A DNA stretch of 64,000 nt from JAGPCK01 sp041675505. Lineage in GTDB: Bacteria > Bacteroidota > Bacteroidia > UKL13-3. A model generated the notes under the pieces. The model searched no databases. It had not been told where the DNA came from and saw only the letters and a program-made list of their open reading frames with translations. The translations under genes were made by a program, and so were the position numbers. The stretch covers positions 124,001 to 188,000 of the forward strand of contig JBAYTR010000010.1 of assembly GCA_041675505.1 (NCBI GenBank), written 5' to 3'. Positions within the stretch are counted from its first letter, which is position 1; each line of letters begins with the position of its first letter. Shown piece after piece: positions 25,125 to 32,963 of the stretch.

Positions 25125-25238
25125 TAATCCCAAAGGGATAAAATAATTAACGACAGTAGTTTCATGAGCGAAATTTTGTTTACGAAGTTTTATTCTGATG
25201 CTTTAATCCCGAAGGGATGAAATAATTATAGAACGTAT
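25125..25238. repeat. 114-bp direct repeat, copy 2
   Basis: Second copy of the repeat at 24967-25080. The mini-hairpins are intact here at both ends: ATCCCAAAGGGAT (25127-25139) and ATCCCGAAGGGAT (25206-25218). A further mini-hairpin of another base composition, ACCCTGAAAGGGT (25254-25266), lies just before the transposase stop codon. Confidence 0.85.
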
Positions 25239-25270
25239 GGGAATATTCAATTAACCCTGAAAGGGTGGTA

Positions 25271-25732
25271 TTATTCAACCCAGTCAAATAAGTATTCTGT
25301 TTTGTGGTCAATTTCAAATTTGGCAAGAAAGTCAAGGTATTCTTCTTTAAATGAGCGTTTGCTGTGGTGTTGCTCTTGGTTCAAAATGTATTGGTATACC
25401 TGTTCAATTTGTGAATGTGCATAAGAAAAAGCTCCGTACCCTTCCTGCCAACTGAACTTACCCTTAACCCAGCCCTGTTCATTGATAAATTTGGAGGAGT
25501 TGTTTTTGATATCGCGCACCAAATCAGAAAGTGCCATTGACGGCTTCAAACCGATAAAACAATGTATGTGGTCTCCGACACCGTTTACAATTATAGGCTT
25601 TTGTTCTTTTGCTTTGATGATGCCGGATATGTATTTGTGTACCTCTGTACGCCATTCTTTGCGCATTAGGTTTTCTCTTCCTTTTACTGCAAACACAACC
25701 TGAATGTAAATTTGCGAATAGGTTCCTGCCAT
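25271..25732 (-). mobile_element. IS200-like / REP-associated (RAYT) Y1 transposase
   Basis: A 153-residue single-strand transposase of the HUH/Y1 family. The N-terminal strand-rich start SQIYIQVVFAVKGRE is typical, the HUH motif is GDHIHCFIGL (about residues 52-61), and the catalytic Tyr lies in QVYQYILNQEQHH (about 114-126). tnpB is absent. At least nine 13-nt palindromes with 5-bp stems and 3-nt loops lie within 1 kb on both sides (24765-25800). A lone Y1 transposase among short palindromes is the arrangement of RAYT/REP systems. The frame appears intact. Confidence 0.85.
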
Positions 25733-25740
25733 ATTTATTT

Positions 25741-25912
25741 CACCCCTTCGGGGTTTACTTGTTCGAGTGTTTTTTTAGAATCATTTCAGCCCTTCGGGCT
25801 TATGCTTGAATTAAATCAATTCAGATATCTGTTTACGGGAACTTCGGATATTTACTGAAATCAGGCTTACGTTTTTCAACGAATGAATTTTTGCCTTCTT
25901 TGGCCTCATCAC
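25741..25912. repeat. Right copy of the 171-bp duplicated segment
   Basis: The counterpart of 24764-24934. It includes mini-hairpins ACCCCTTCGGGGT (25742-25754) and AGCCCTTCGGGCT (25788-25800), followed by the true stop codon and last codons of menB. Because the menB frame is intact here, this is probably the original locus and the left copy the derivative. Confidence 0.8.
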
Positions 25913-26657
25913 TCAGGTAATACAACAGAGTGGCATCTCCGGCAAATTGCTGCAAGCCGGCTTGTCCATCCAGTTCCGCATTAAACGCACCTTTGAGCAT
26001 ACGCAAAGCCAGCGGACTTTTCTCCTGAATTTTTCTGCACCACTCAACGGTGGTTTGTTCCAATGCTTCTAAAGGAACCACTTTGTTTACCAATCCCATG
26101 TCCAGTGCATCCTGTGCATTGTACTGGTCGCACAGGAACCATATTTCGCGTGCTTTTTTCTGTCCTACCACTCGTGCTAGGTAACTTGCACCAAAGCCTC
26201 CGTCAAAGCTACCCACCTTAGGTCCGGTTTGCCCGAACTTAGCGTTTTCAGCAGCAATACTTAAATCGCAGATTACGTGCAGCACATGTCCGCCACCAAT
26301 GGCCCAGCCGGCCACCATTGCAATTACGGGTTTGGGTATTCTGCGAATTTGCATTTGCAGGTCGAGCACGTTTAAACGAGGTACTCCATCATCACCCACA
26401 TAGCCACCGTGTCCGCGAACCTTTTGGTCGCCACCGCTGCAAAAGGCTTGTCCGCCCTCGCCTGTTAAAATAATGACATTGATATCCGGACGTTCTCTGC
26501 AAATGTCCATGGCATCACACATTTCCTTCACGGTTAACGGGGTGAAGGCGTTGTGTCGCTCAGGGCGGTTGATGCTTATTTTGGCAATACCTTCGTAAAA
26601 AGAGAACAGGATCTCTTTGTATTCTTTAATAGGTGTCCAGTTGAATGTTGACTTCAT
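25833..26657 (-). CDS. menB: 1,4-dihydroxy-2-naphthoyl-CoA synthase
   Basis: A 274-residue crotonase that closes the second ring of the naphthoquinone in menaquinone synthesis. It has the MenB-specific blocks: INRPERHNAFTPLTV, LTGEGGQAFCSGGDQKVRG (binding loop), WAIGGGHVLHVICDLSIAAENAKFGQTGPKVGSFDGGFGASYLARVVG, and the end FVEKRKPDFSKYPKFP. The internal Gly of GSFDGG is the position where bicarbonate-dependent members differ. No other men gene lies nearby. Its 3' end was copied to 24855-24934. A -7 element is just upstream. Confidence 0.96.
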   Translation of the reverse strand: MKSTFNWTPIKEYKEILFSFYEGIAKISINRPERHNAFTPLTVKEMCDAMDICRERPDINVIILTGEGGQAFCSGGDQKVRGHGGYVGDDGVPRLNVLDLQMQIRRIPKPVIAMVAGWAIGGGHVLHVICDLSIAAENAKFGQTGPKVGSFDGGFGASYLARVVGQKKAREIWFLCDQYNAQDALDMGLVNKVVPLEALEQTTVEWCRKIQEKSPLALRMLKGAFNAELDGQAGLQQFAGDATLLYYLSDEAKEGKNSFVEKRKPDFSKYPKFP

Positions 26658-26676
26658 ATCTCTAAAAAATGAGGAG

Positions 26677-26684
26677 CAAAAATA
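26677..26684 (-). promoter_or_regulatory. -7 element of menB
   Basis: Minus strand TATTTTTG, an exact TAnnTTTG, 19 bases upstream of the menB ATG. Confidence 0.5.
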
Positions 26685-26738
26685 ACACGTAAAACAACAG
26701 CTTGTTTGCTAAAGTTTGAAGATATGTTTCCTGAAAAG

Positions 26739-26850
26739 CAACGTCACCGCGAGGAACGAAGCGGTCTCCTAAATATTATCACCATCGTTCTAACAGGAGA
26801 TTGCTTCTTCACTCCCAACGCACCACCCAATAGTTCATCGCAATGACGGT
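26739..26850. repeat. MITE-like palindromic intergenic repeat, copy 1
   Basis: It begins CAACGTCACCGCGAGGAACG and ends TCGCAATGACGGT, so the ends are inverted (CGTCAYYGCGA against TCGCAATGACG). Inside, GGTCTCCT and AGGAGATTGC form a second inverted pair. No coding frame. This is the CGTCA-type repeat seen in many Bacteroidota intergenic regions; a second copy follows at 26883-27014. Confidence 0.75.
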
Positions 26851-26882
26851 TTGTTGGGTGTTTTTCCTCCTCCTCAAAAAAG

Positions 26883-27014
26883 CAACGTCACCGCGAGGAA
26901 CGAAGCGGTCTCCCAAATGTGAGCACCATCGTTCTTACAGGAGATTAGCTTCGCTGAACTAAAGTTTGCTTCTTCACACCCCCTCACCGCCCAACGGTTC
27001 ATTGCAATGACGGT
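26883..27014. repeat. MITE-like palindromic intergenic repeat, copy 2
   Basis: Same start (CAACGTCACCGCGAGG) and same inverted end (TTGCAATGACGGT) as copy 1, with a longer centre that includes GAGATTAGCTTCGCTGAAC. The gap between menB and the dehydrogenase gene (26658-27111) holds nothing else except a terminator and a short hairpin. Confidence 0.75.
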
Positions 27015-27018
27015 AAAC

Positions 27019-27056
27019 AAAAAATCCCGCACTAAATTTTAGTGCGGGATTTTTTT
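27019..27056 (-). terminator. Terminator downstream of the dehydrogenase gene
   Basis: A long stem TCCCGCACTAAA / TTTAGTGCGGGA flanked by runs of A and T on either side, so it can work on both strands. It lies 56 bp after the stop codon of the minus-strand glutamate dehydrogenase-family gene. Confidence 0.85.
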
Positions 27057-27082
27057 ATGCTGTAGTTCGTGTCTATGCAGTG

Positions 27083-27100
27083 GTTCGTGTCACCACGAAC
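27083..27100. repeat. Short hairpin GTTCGTG-TCAC-CACGAAC
   Basis: A perfect 7-bp stem with a 4-nt loop, preceded by a related GTTCGTGTC sequence at 27065. It closely resembles the hairpin at 5716-5735. Two copies in distant intergenic regions suggest a dispersed small repeat. Confidence 0.5.
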
Positions 27101-27111
27101 AACATATGTTT

Positions 27112-28365
27112 CTAATAAATACCTCTCAACTTCATGGTGCTGGCTACTTTATCAATAGCCACAATGTAAGCGGCAATACGCATGCTTACACCGTATTTTT
27201 GAGAAGCCTGGTACACGCTTTCGAAAGCCTGTTTCATCACACGGTCAGCTCTGCGGTTAACACGCTCTTCTGTCCAGAAGTAACCTAAGCGGTTTTGTAC
27301 CCACTCAAAGTAAGATACCGTTACACCACCGGCATTGGCCAAAATATCAGGAACCACCATGATGTTTTTCTTGTTCAGAATAGCATCAGCGTTAGAAGAA
27401 GTTGGTCCGTTGGCACCTTCTACTATCAATTTGGCTTTAACGTTATCTGCATTTTTATCGGTAATCTGGTCTTCCATGGCAGCAGGTACCAATACGTCAA
27501 CGGCCAGTGTAAGCAGTTCTTCGTTGGTAATTTTGCTTCCGCCTTTCCAGCCTTCTAGTGTTCCTTTGTTTCCATCGCGGTAAGCTATTGCTCCGTCCAC
27601 GTCAATTCCGTCAGCATTGTGGTACGCACCGCTGATATCGGAAATGGCTACTATTTTTAATCCTTGTGAAGCAATCAGTTTTGCTGAAATGGAACCCACG
27701 TTACCAAAACCTTGCACGGCACAGGTAGCACCTATAGGGTTGATACCTAATTTAGCCAGAGCGGAACGGGTTGACACCATAACACCACGGCCGGTAGCTT
27801 CCACACGACCCAGTGAACCGCCCAGCACCAATGGCTTACCGGTTACTACGGCAGGAGAAGAGAAACCTTTCATTTTTGAATATTCGTCCATGAGCCAGGC
27901 CATTTCCTGTTGGCCGGTACCCATATCAGGTGCAGGAATATCTTTATCCGGACCAAACACATCAAACATGGCTGACGTGTAAGCGCGGGTTAAACGCTCC
28001 AGCTCGCCTTTCGACATGCTGCGGGGGTCACATTTAATACCGCCTTTACCGCCACCGTAAGGAATACCTACTACGGCACACTTCCAGGTCATCCAGGCTG
28101 CCAAAGCTTTTACTTCGTCCTGATTTACATCCATGCTGTAACGGATACCGCCTTTTGACGGGCCCAGGTAGCCGTTATGAATTACGCGGTGTCCCTCAAA
28201 TACTTTCACCGTGCCATCGTCCATGGTTACCGGAAGGTTCACCATCACTGATTTTTGCGGATACTTCAATACGTTGTAAGTAGATTCGTCAAGACCAAGA
28301 ATTTTAGTGGCCTCATCAAAGCGCGACATCATAGAGTCGAGCGGGTTAAGATGTTGTTGTGACAT
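27112..28365 (-). CDS. Glu/Leu/Phe/Val dehydrogenase (glutamate dehydrogenase family)
   Basis: A 417-residue oxidative deaminase that interconverts glutamate and 2-oxoglutarate plus ammonia. The Lys-rich active-site segment is KGGIRYSMDVNQDEVKALAAWMTWKCAVVGIPYGGGKGGI (about 70-110), the catalytic Asp lies in PAPDMGTGQQEMAWLMDEY, and the dinucleotide fold is VQGFGNVGS with GANGPTSS further on. Length and sequence fit the hexameric NAD-type GdhA of Bacteroidota. It is a single-gene unit with a promoter and a terminator. Confidence 0.93.
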   Translation of the reverse strand: MSQQHLNPLDSMMSRFDEATKILGLDESTYNVLKYPQKSVMVNLPVTMDDGTVKVFEGHRVIHNGYLGPSKGGIRYSMDVNQDEVKALAAWMTWKCAVVGIPYGGGKGGIKCDPRSMSKGELERLTRAYTSAMFDVFGPDKDIPAPDMGTGQQEMAWLMDEYSKMKGFSSPAVVTGKPLVLGGSLGRVEATGRGVMVSTRSALAKLGINPIGATCAVQGFGNVGSISAKLIASQGLKIVAISDISGAYHNADGIDVDGAIAYRDGNKGTLEGWKGGSKITNEELLTLAVDVLVPAAMEDQITDKNADNVKAKLIVEGANGPTSSNADAILNKKNIMVVPDILANAGGVTVSYFEWVQNRLGYFWTEERVNRRADRVMKQAFESVYQASQKYGVSMRIAAYIVAIDKVASTMKLRGIY

Positions 28366-28396
28366 ATAAAATGATTGACTGTGTTAAAATCGGGGG

Positions 28397-28404
28397 CAAA
28401 AGTA
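28397..28404 (-). promoter_or_regulatory. -7 element of the dehydrogenase gene
   Basis: Minus strand TACTTTTG, an exact TAnnTTTG, 31 bases upstream of the ATG at 28365. Confidence 0.5.
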
Positions 28405-28422
28405 AGTAAAATCTATGTGCCG

Positions 28423-29235
28423 TTAAGAAATAATTAACACATATGCGTACACGAAAGGAGACGCTAAAAGCGTGGCATCAAAGCGGTCGAGCAAACCTCC
28501 GTGACCGGGCAAAATATTACCTGAGTCTTTGATATTCAGGCTACGTTTGAGCATGGATTCTACCAGGTCGCCCAAAGATCCGAAAACAGCGGCTGTTAAT
28601 CCTAAGCCTATCCACTGCACCGGGTTGAAATAATCTGATTGTGTGGAGAAGATATAAGCGGCTATTCCTACGCATAGTAATCCGCCCAAAGTACCCTCCA
28701 CGGTTTTGTTGGGCGATATACGTTTAAACAAGGGTGTTTTACCTATCATGCGGCCAATGAGGTAAGCAAACGTATCGTTGGTCCAGATGAAGATGAGCAC
28801 ACTCAACGGCAGTATGTAATCATATGCAGCACTATCGAGCACGCTAAGATTAAACAACAACACAAAAGGAATGGCCACATAAAGCCAACCGGTTACTATG
28901 TACGCAATACGTTCAAAAGGTTTCTCAGCACCGGAAAACAACTCCATAATAAATGTACCGAATACCAAGGCGAACACTACTCCGTTTAAAATGTTGTAAG
29001 AGCGTTCATCCCAAAAGTGCATGCACAGTAAAAACAATACCGCTCCGGTAATGGCTCCGTACAAACGCAATGAAAAACGTTCATCGGGTATAAGCAGTTT
29101 ATAAAACTCCAGCAAGGCACCAAATGTAACCAAGGCACACAAGGCCATAAATGTATACGGGCCGGCCAACATAGCGCCCACCACAATTACCACAAAGAAA
29201 AAGCCCGTAATGGCCCGTTGGGTTAAGTTATTCAT
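28423..29235 (-). CDS. cdsA: Phosphatidate cytidylyltransferase
   Basis: A 270-residue integral membrane enzyme that makes CDP-diacylglycerol from phosphatidate and CTP. It has about seven to eight membrane segments and the C-terminal signature S-x-x-K-R-x-x-x-I-K-D-x-x-x-x-x-P-G-H-G-G-x-x-D-R-x-D, here in MLKRSLNIKDSGNILPGHGGLLDRFDATLL. It overlaps the DUF2007 gene by eight bases. With pssA (31402) and psd (38851) it covers the route to phosphatidylethanolamine. Confidence 0.96.
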   Translation of the reverse strand: MNNLTQRAITGFFFVVIVVGAMLAGPYTFMALCALVTFGALLEFYKLLIPDERFSLRLYGAITGAVLFLLCMHFWDERSYNILNGVVFALVFGTFIMELFSGAEKPFERIAYIVTGWLYVAIPFVLLFNLSVLDSAAYDYILPLSVLIFIWTNDTFAYLIGRMIGKTPLFKRISPNKTVEGTLGGLLCVGIAAYIFSTQSDYFNPVQWIGLGLTAAVFGSLGDLVESMLKRSLNIKDSGNILPGHGGLLDRFDATLLASPFVYAYVLIIS

Positions 29236-29437
29236 GTTTCAAATCCTTCAATACCTGCAAGGCGGTAACCACCAGCGAGGCGTGGCAATATACTTCGATG
29301 TTTCCGAAATTTCCGTAGCAACTGTCGCGTTTATTCAACTCCACCGCTTCAATGCCGTTTTCATTCAGCAAACTTTTGGCCATCTCCGCCTCTACGGGGC
29401 TACGCGTGCTGTATATTCTGGTCCAGTCCTGTTCCAT
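29228..29437 (-). CDS. DUF2007 small protein
   Basis: A 69-residue protein with the DUF2007 pattern: a start W-T-R-I-Y-S-T-R-S-P-V-E-A-E-M-A-K-S-L-L-N-E-N-G-I-E-A-V, then a strand I-E-V-Y-C. The fold resembles PII-like signalling proteins, but no ligand is known. The gene overlaps both the CPBP protease gene upstream (38 bp) and cdsA downstream (8 bp), so the three are almost certainly cotranscribed. Confidence 0.85.
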   Translation of the reverse strand: MEQDWTRIYSTRSPVEAEMAKSLLNENGIEAVELNKRDSCYGNFGNIEVYCHASLVVTALQVLKDLKHE

Positions 29438-30350
29438 TGGTTGTTGTTTTTTTCTTTGCCCAATACACTACAGTAGCTGCAGTAAAAAGTATACTCAAAA
29501 CGGTGGCATACCAGGGGTAGCTGTAGTTTTCACTCAAAAGGGCCACATTACTTTTATCTAAATGAAAATGGCCAATTACTACTGCGGTGGCGTTGTTCAT
29601 AAAATGAAAAATAATGCCCGGCCATAAACTTCCGCTGTACACCATCAGGTAACCCAATACACCACCCAGCAACATGCGCGGTAAAAAACCGTAAAACTGA
29701 AAATGTATGGCACTGAATATGGCGGCTGATACCCACACGGCTAAATGTACCCGATTGGTTTTACGCAACAGCAACTGCTGCAAACCCGCTCTGAACAACA
29801 ACTCTTCACATATGCCCGGTATAAGCGCAATCACTAAAAGTTTTACTGCCAGCATCAGTGTTCCTTCGCTGTATAAAATGGCCTCGGTTAATTCTGCGGC
29901 TGATTGTTCAGCCCCTTTCATCCAGTTTTCAAGCCAATATAACGCCTCAGGCAACTGCATGTTTTCATTGAGCTGAACGGTATAGGTAAGCAAGGGGTTT
30001 ACTGCCAGCAACACCACGGGTGCACTTATAAAAAAGAGCAGACTTCCGCTGCGGTTCATTTGTGTAAACTGCGCAAAAGGTTCATTCAGTTGTTTGGCTA
30101 CTAAAAACACGGGAATACAAAACGTTCCCAAGGCCCAGATGGTTTGAATAAATAATAACGCGTGCAACACCCCGGGGTCGCTTTGGTACTGACTCAATGC
30201 ATAAGGATTTCCCAATGCATCAATGCCGAAAACGGGCTGTACCAGCACAAAGGCCAGCATATACGAACCCGCAAAACAAGCCACGGTGTAGCCGGCCAGT
30301 TGCATAAATATACGCGAAGGAAGCGGAGAACGGGCTGATTCTATGTGCAT
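29400..30350 (-). CDS. CPBP-family intramembrane glutamic protease
   Basis: A 316-residue membrane protein from the ATG at 30350; an upstream extension to 30467 would run into dusB. Motifs of the CPBP (Rce1-like/ABI) family are present: EELLFRAGLQQLLL (motif 1, Glu-Glu and Arg), then AIFSAIHFQFYGFLPRMLLG (motif 2, His), and a later W-P-G-I-I-F-H-F-M-N-N. About eight hydrophobic segments. The substrate is unknown. Its promoter overlaps that of the divergent dusB gene. Confidence 0.88.
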   Translation of the reverse strand: MHIESARSPLPSRIFMQLAGYTVACFAGSYMLAFVLVQPVFGIDALGNPYALSQYQSDPGVLHALLFIQTIWALGTFCIPVFLVAKQLNEPFAQFTQMNRSGSLLFFISAPVVLLAVNPLLTYTVQLNENMQLPEALYWLENWMKGAEQSAAELTEAILYSEGTLMLAVKLLVIALIPGICEELLFRAGLQQLLLRKTNRVHLAVWVSAAIFSAIHFQFYGFLPRMLLGGVLGYLMVYSGSLWPGIIFHFMNNATAVVIGHFHLDKSNVALLSENYSYPWYATVLSILFTAATVVYWAKKKTTTNGTGLDQNIQHA

Positions 30351-30356
30351 TTTGTT

Positions 30357-30377
30357 TACCTTTGTGCCGCAAAAATA
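30357..30377. promoter_or_regulatory. Overlapping divergent promoters of dusB and the CPBP gene
   Basis: Plus strand 30357-30364 reads TACCTTTG, an exact -7 element for dusB. Minus strand 30370-30377 reads TATTTTTG, an exact -7 element for the CPBP gene. They are only a few bases apart, so the two polymerases should compete. The dusB transcript would start near 30371, after the TTG at 30362, which supports the GTG at 30389 as the start codon. Confidence 0.6.
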
Positions 30378-30388
30378 AGCAAAGCACG

Positions 30389-31396
30389 GTGGTAAAAATC
30401 GGGAATATTGAATTGGGAGAATTTCCTTTACTGCTCGCACCCATGGAGGATGTGAGTGACCCGCCATTCCGTTATGTGTGCAAACAAAACGGGGCCGACC
30501 TGATGTACACCGAGTTTATTTCCAGCGAAGGCCTCATTCGCGATGCGATTAAAAGCCGACACAAGCTGGATATTTTTGACTACGAGCGCCCCATAGGCAT
30601 TCAGATATTTGGCGGTGATGAAGAAGCCATGGCCCTGGCAACACAAATTGTGGATGCTACCCAACCCGATTTGGTGGATATTAACTTTGGTTGCCCCGTA
30701 AAAAAAGTAGTGTGCAAAGGTGCCGGTGCAGCCGTGCTTAAAGACATTGATTTAATGGTGCGCCTTACTGAAGCTGTGGTGCGTTCTACCAAATTACCCG
30801 TTACCGTTAAAACCCGCCTGGGTTGGGACGATACCACTAAAAATATTGAAGAAGTAGCCGAGCGTTTGCAGGATGTAGGGGTAAAAGCCCTGAGCATACA
30901 CGGCCGCACCCGCGCACAACTGTACAAAGGCGAGGCCGACTGGAGCCTGATTGCCGCTGTGAAAAATAACCAACGCATGCACATTCCCGTTTTTGGTAAC
31001 GGAGATATTGATACCCCGCAAAAAGCACTGGAATATAAAAACCGCTACGGGGTGGATGGTATAATGATTGGCCGCGCTTCCATAGGTAACCCCTGGGTGT
31101 TTAATGAGATTAAACACTTTTTAAAAACAGGCGAAACCTTGCCCGGGCCCACCGTTAACGACCGGGTAAACGTGTGCCGCATTCACCTGCAAAAATCATG
31201 TGAGTGGAAGGGAGAGAAAACAGGCGTTTTTGAAATGCGCAGGCATTATGCCCAGTATTTCCAAGGCTTTAACCACTTTAAACAGTACCGCACCCGCTTA
31301 GTCTCTGCCGACAATCTCCCTGAACTGCATCAAATACTGGACGAGGTGTTGGCATTCTATACCACCAACCAACCCGTTTTAGCTTTAACTTCGTAA
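30389..31396 (+). CDS. dusB: tRNA-dihydrouridine synthase
   Basis: A 335-residue flavoenzyme that reduces uridines in the tRNA D-arm. Start: the GTG at 30389 gives MVKIGNIELGEFPLLLAPMEDVSDPPFR, the normal family start; the longer TTG frame would precede the predicted transcription start. Motifs: APMEDVSD (FMN), VDINFGCPVKKV with the catalytic Cys, TVKTRLGWD, the SIHGRTRAQLYKGEADW segment, and GNGDI with DGIMIGRASIGNPW. It ends 5 bp before pssA. Confidence 0.93.
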   Translation: MVKIGNIELGEFPLLLAPMEDVSDPPFRYVCKQNGADLMYTEFISSEGLIRDAIKSRHKLDIFDYERPIGIQIFGGDEEAMALATQIVDATQPDLVDINFGCPVKKVVCKGAGAAVLKDIDLMVRLTEAVVRSTKLPVTVKTRLGWDDTTKNIEEVAERLQDVGVKALSIHGRTRAQLYKGEADWSLIAAVKNNQRMHIPVFGNGDIDTPQKALEYKNRYGVDGIMIGRASIGNPWVFNEIKHFLKTGETLPGPTVNDRVNVCRIHLQKSCEWKGEKTGVFEMRRHYAQYFQGFNHFKQYRTRLVSADNLPELHQILDEVLAFYTTNQPVLALTS

Positions 31397-31401
31397 GCAC
31401 T

Positions 31402-32136
31402 TTGAACACCATACGCCAAAACATTCCCAATGCCGTTACCGCCCTTAACTTAGTGTGCGGTTGTATAGCCATCAATTTTGTATTTCCTGATACTATGGGG
31501 TATGACAACTGGGTGTATGCCTCGTTGTTTATTTTAGCCGCTGCCGTTTGCGATTTTTTTGACGGCTTTGTGGCCCGTGCTTTACACGTACACTCTGAGC
31601 TGGGCAAGCAACTCGACTCACTGGCCGATGTGGTTAGTTTTGGTGTGGCCCCTGCTTTTCTGTTGATGAAAATGCTGGAGAAAGCCGATCAATGGAGCCT
31701 GGTACCCTTCTCGGTTTCCATTACCAAATACGTGGCCTTGCTGGTAGCTGTTTTCTCGGCTGTGCGGTTGGCAAAGTTTAATATTGATACCCGCCAAAGC
31801 CACCACTTTATTGGCTTGCCTACACCGGCCAATGCCATGCTCATTGCCTCGCTGCCCCTCATTATAGAGTTTGCTGATGGGCGGTTTGATTTTATTATGC
31901 TGAGCCCCTGGTTTTTGTTCCCGCTCATTTTTTTAAGCAGTTATTTACTGGTGGCACCGCTGCCGTTAATTGCGTTAAAGTTTAAAGACTACTCCCTGCA
32001 AAACAATAAACCACGTTACCTGCTCATAGCCTCGGGCGTGTTGTTTACGTTGCTCTTCGGGTTTTTTGCCATACCACTTACCATAGGCACTTATATTGTG
32101 CTGTCCATTGTGTTCAGAAAAGAGATTGTGAGGTAG
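31402..32136 (+). CDS. pssA: CDP-diacylglycerol-serine O-phosphatidyltransferase
   Basis: A 244-residue membrane enzyme of the CDP-alcohol phosphatidyltransferase family that makes phosphatidylserine. The signature D-G-x2-A-R-x8-G-x3-D-x3-D is present in CDFFDGFVARALHVHSELGKQLDSLADVVSFG. About eight membrane segments. The start is TTG: no in-frame ATG or GTG lies upstream, and the family begins at this point (NIPNAVTALNLVCG). The TTG start and tight spacing suggest coupling to dusB. Confidence 0.93.
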   Translation: MNTIRQNIPNAVTALNLVCGCIAINFVFPDTMGYDNWVYASLFILAAAVCDFFDGFVARALHVHSELGKQLDSLADVVSFGVAPAFLLMKMLEKADQWSLVPFSVSITKYVALLVAVFSAVRLAKFNIDTRQSHHFIGLPTPANAMLIASLPLIIEFADGRFDFIMLSPWFLFPLIFLSSYLLVAPLPLIALKFKDYSLQNNKPRYLLIASGVLFTLLFGFFAIPLTIGTYIVLSIVFRKEIVR

Positions 32137-32223
32137 GTACAACCATTATCCCTTTTTCTTACATTTGAGTTTGTAAACTATGGGTGTTCTTTAGCAAAGA
32201 ATGCAAAAACTAATTATATATAG

Positions 32224-32949
32224 ATGCGTAATCCAGCCTGGCATAGAGATGAAATTATTTTGGCACTTGATTTATATTCCAAAATTCAGCCGGGTCAAAT
32301 CAAAGCAAGCAACCCAGATATAAAGGAATTATCTAGAGTATTAAATCGACTACCTATTTTCGATGTCAAACCAGATGAGGCAAAATTTAGAAATGCTAAT
32401 GGAGTTAGTTTAAAGTTAAGTAACTTTCTTGCAATAGATGAGTCCTATCATGGAAAAGGCATGAGGTCCTTTAGTAAATTGGATAAAAAAGTATTCAAAG
32501 AATTTGAATCGAATACAAAACGATTACATGAAGTTGCAAAAACTATTAGAAAAATAGCTGAAGACCCTAAATTACCTAACCAACTCTATCTGATACCTGA
32601 AGAGGAAGAGGGAGAAAAGAATGAGATACTTGAAGGGGCTGTAATATATAAATTACATAAGTTTAGAGAACGTAATACTGATATTGTTCTTAAAAAGAAG
32701 GAAGTAGAGTTTAAGAAAAACGGTAGCCTTCTTTGCGAGGCGTGTGAATTTGATTTTCACACTAAGTATGGTGAATTGGGATTTAAGTATATTGAATGTC
32801 ACCATCGCACCCCACTGTCAGAATTTACCAGCTCAACGAGAACAACACTTCATGATTTAGCATTAGTTTGTTCAAACTGTCACCGCATGTTACATAGAAA
32901 GTTAGATACACTTAGTGTTGAGAATCTAAAACTATTATTAAGATATTAA
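32224..32949 (+). CDS. HNH endonuclease (McrA-like)
   Basis: A 241-residue protein. The C-terminal HNH motif is complete: CEAC (about 174-177), ECHHRTPLSEF (about 197-207, the catalytic His-His) and LALVCSNCHRMLH (about 217-229), so two Cys pairs bind zinc and the His pair catalyses. The N-terminal region starts NPAWHRDEIILALDLY, seen in HNH proteins of the McrA group that cut modified DNA. It is followed at 14 bp by a nuclease-like gene and is visibly richer in A and T than the flanking core genes. No methyltransferase is nearby. Confidence 0.85.
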   Translation: MRNPAWHRDEIILALDLYSKIQPGQIKASNPDIKELSRVLNRLPIFDVKPDEAKFRNANGVSLKLSNFLAIDESYHGKGMRSFSKLDKKVFKEFESNTKRLHEVAKTIRKIAEDPKLPNQLYLIPEEEEGEKNEILEGAVIYKLHKFRERNTDIVLKKKEVEFKKNGSLLCEACEFDFHTKYGELGFKYIECHHRTPLSEFTSSTRTTLHDLALVCSNCHRMLHRKLDTLSVENLKLLLRY

Positions 32950-32963
32950 TTAACCAATTATAT

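Noticed and set aside
24967..25238. CRISPR array
   Set aside because: Only two repeats of 114 bp, a unit far too long, with no spacers or cas genes.
30351..30467. N-terminal extension of the CPBP protease into dusB
   Set aside because: It would cross the promoter elements and dusB, and adds no family sequence.
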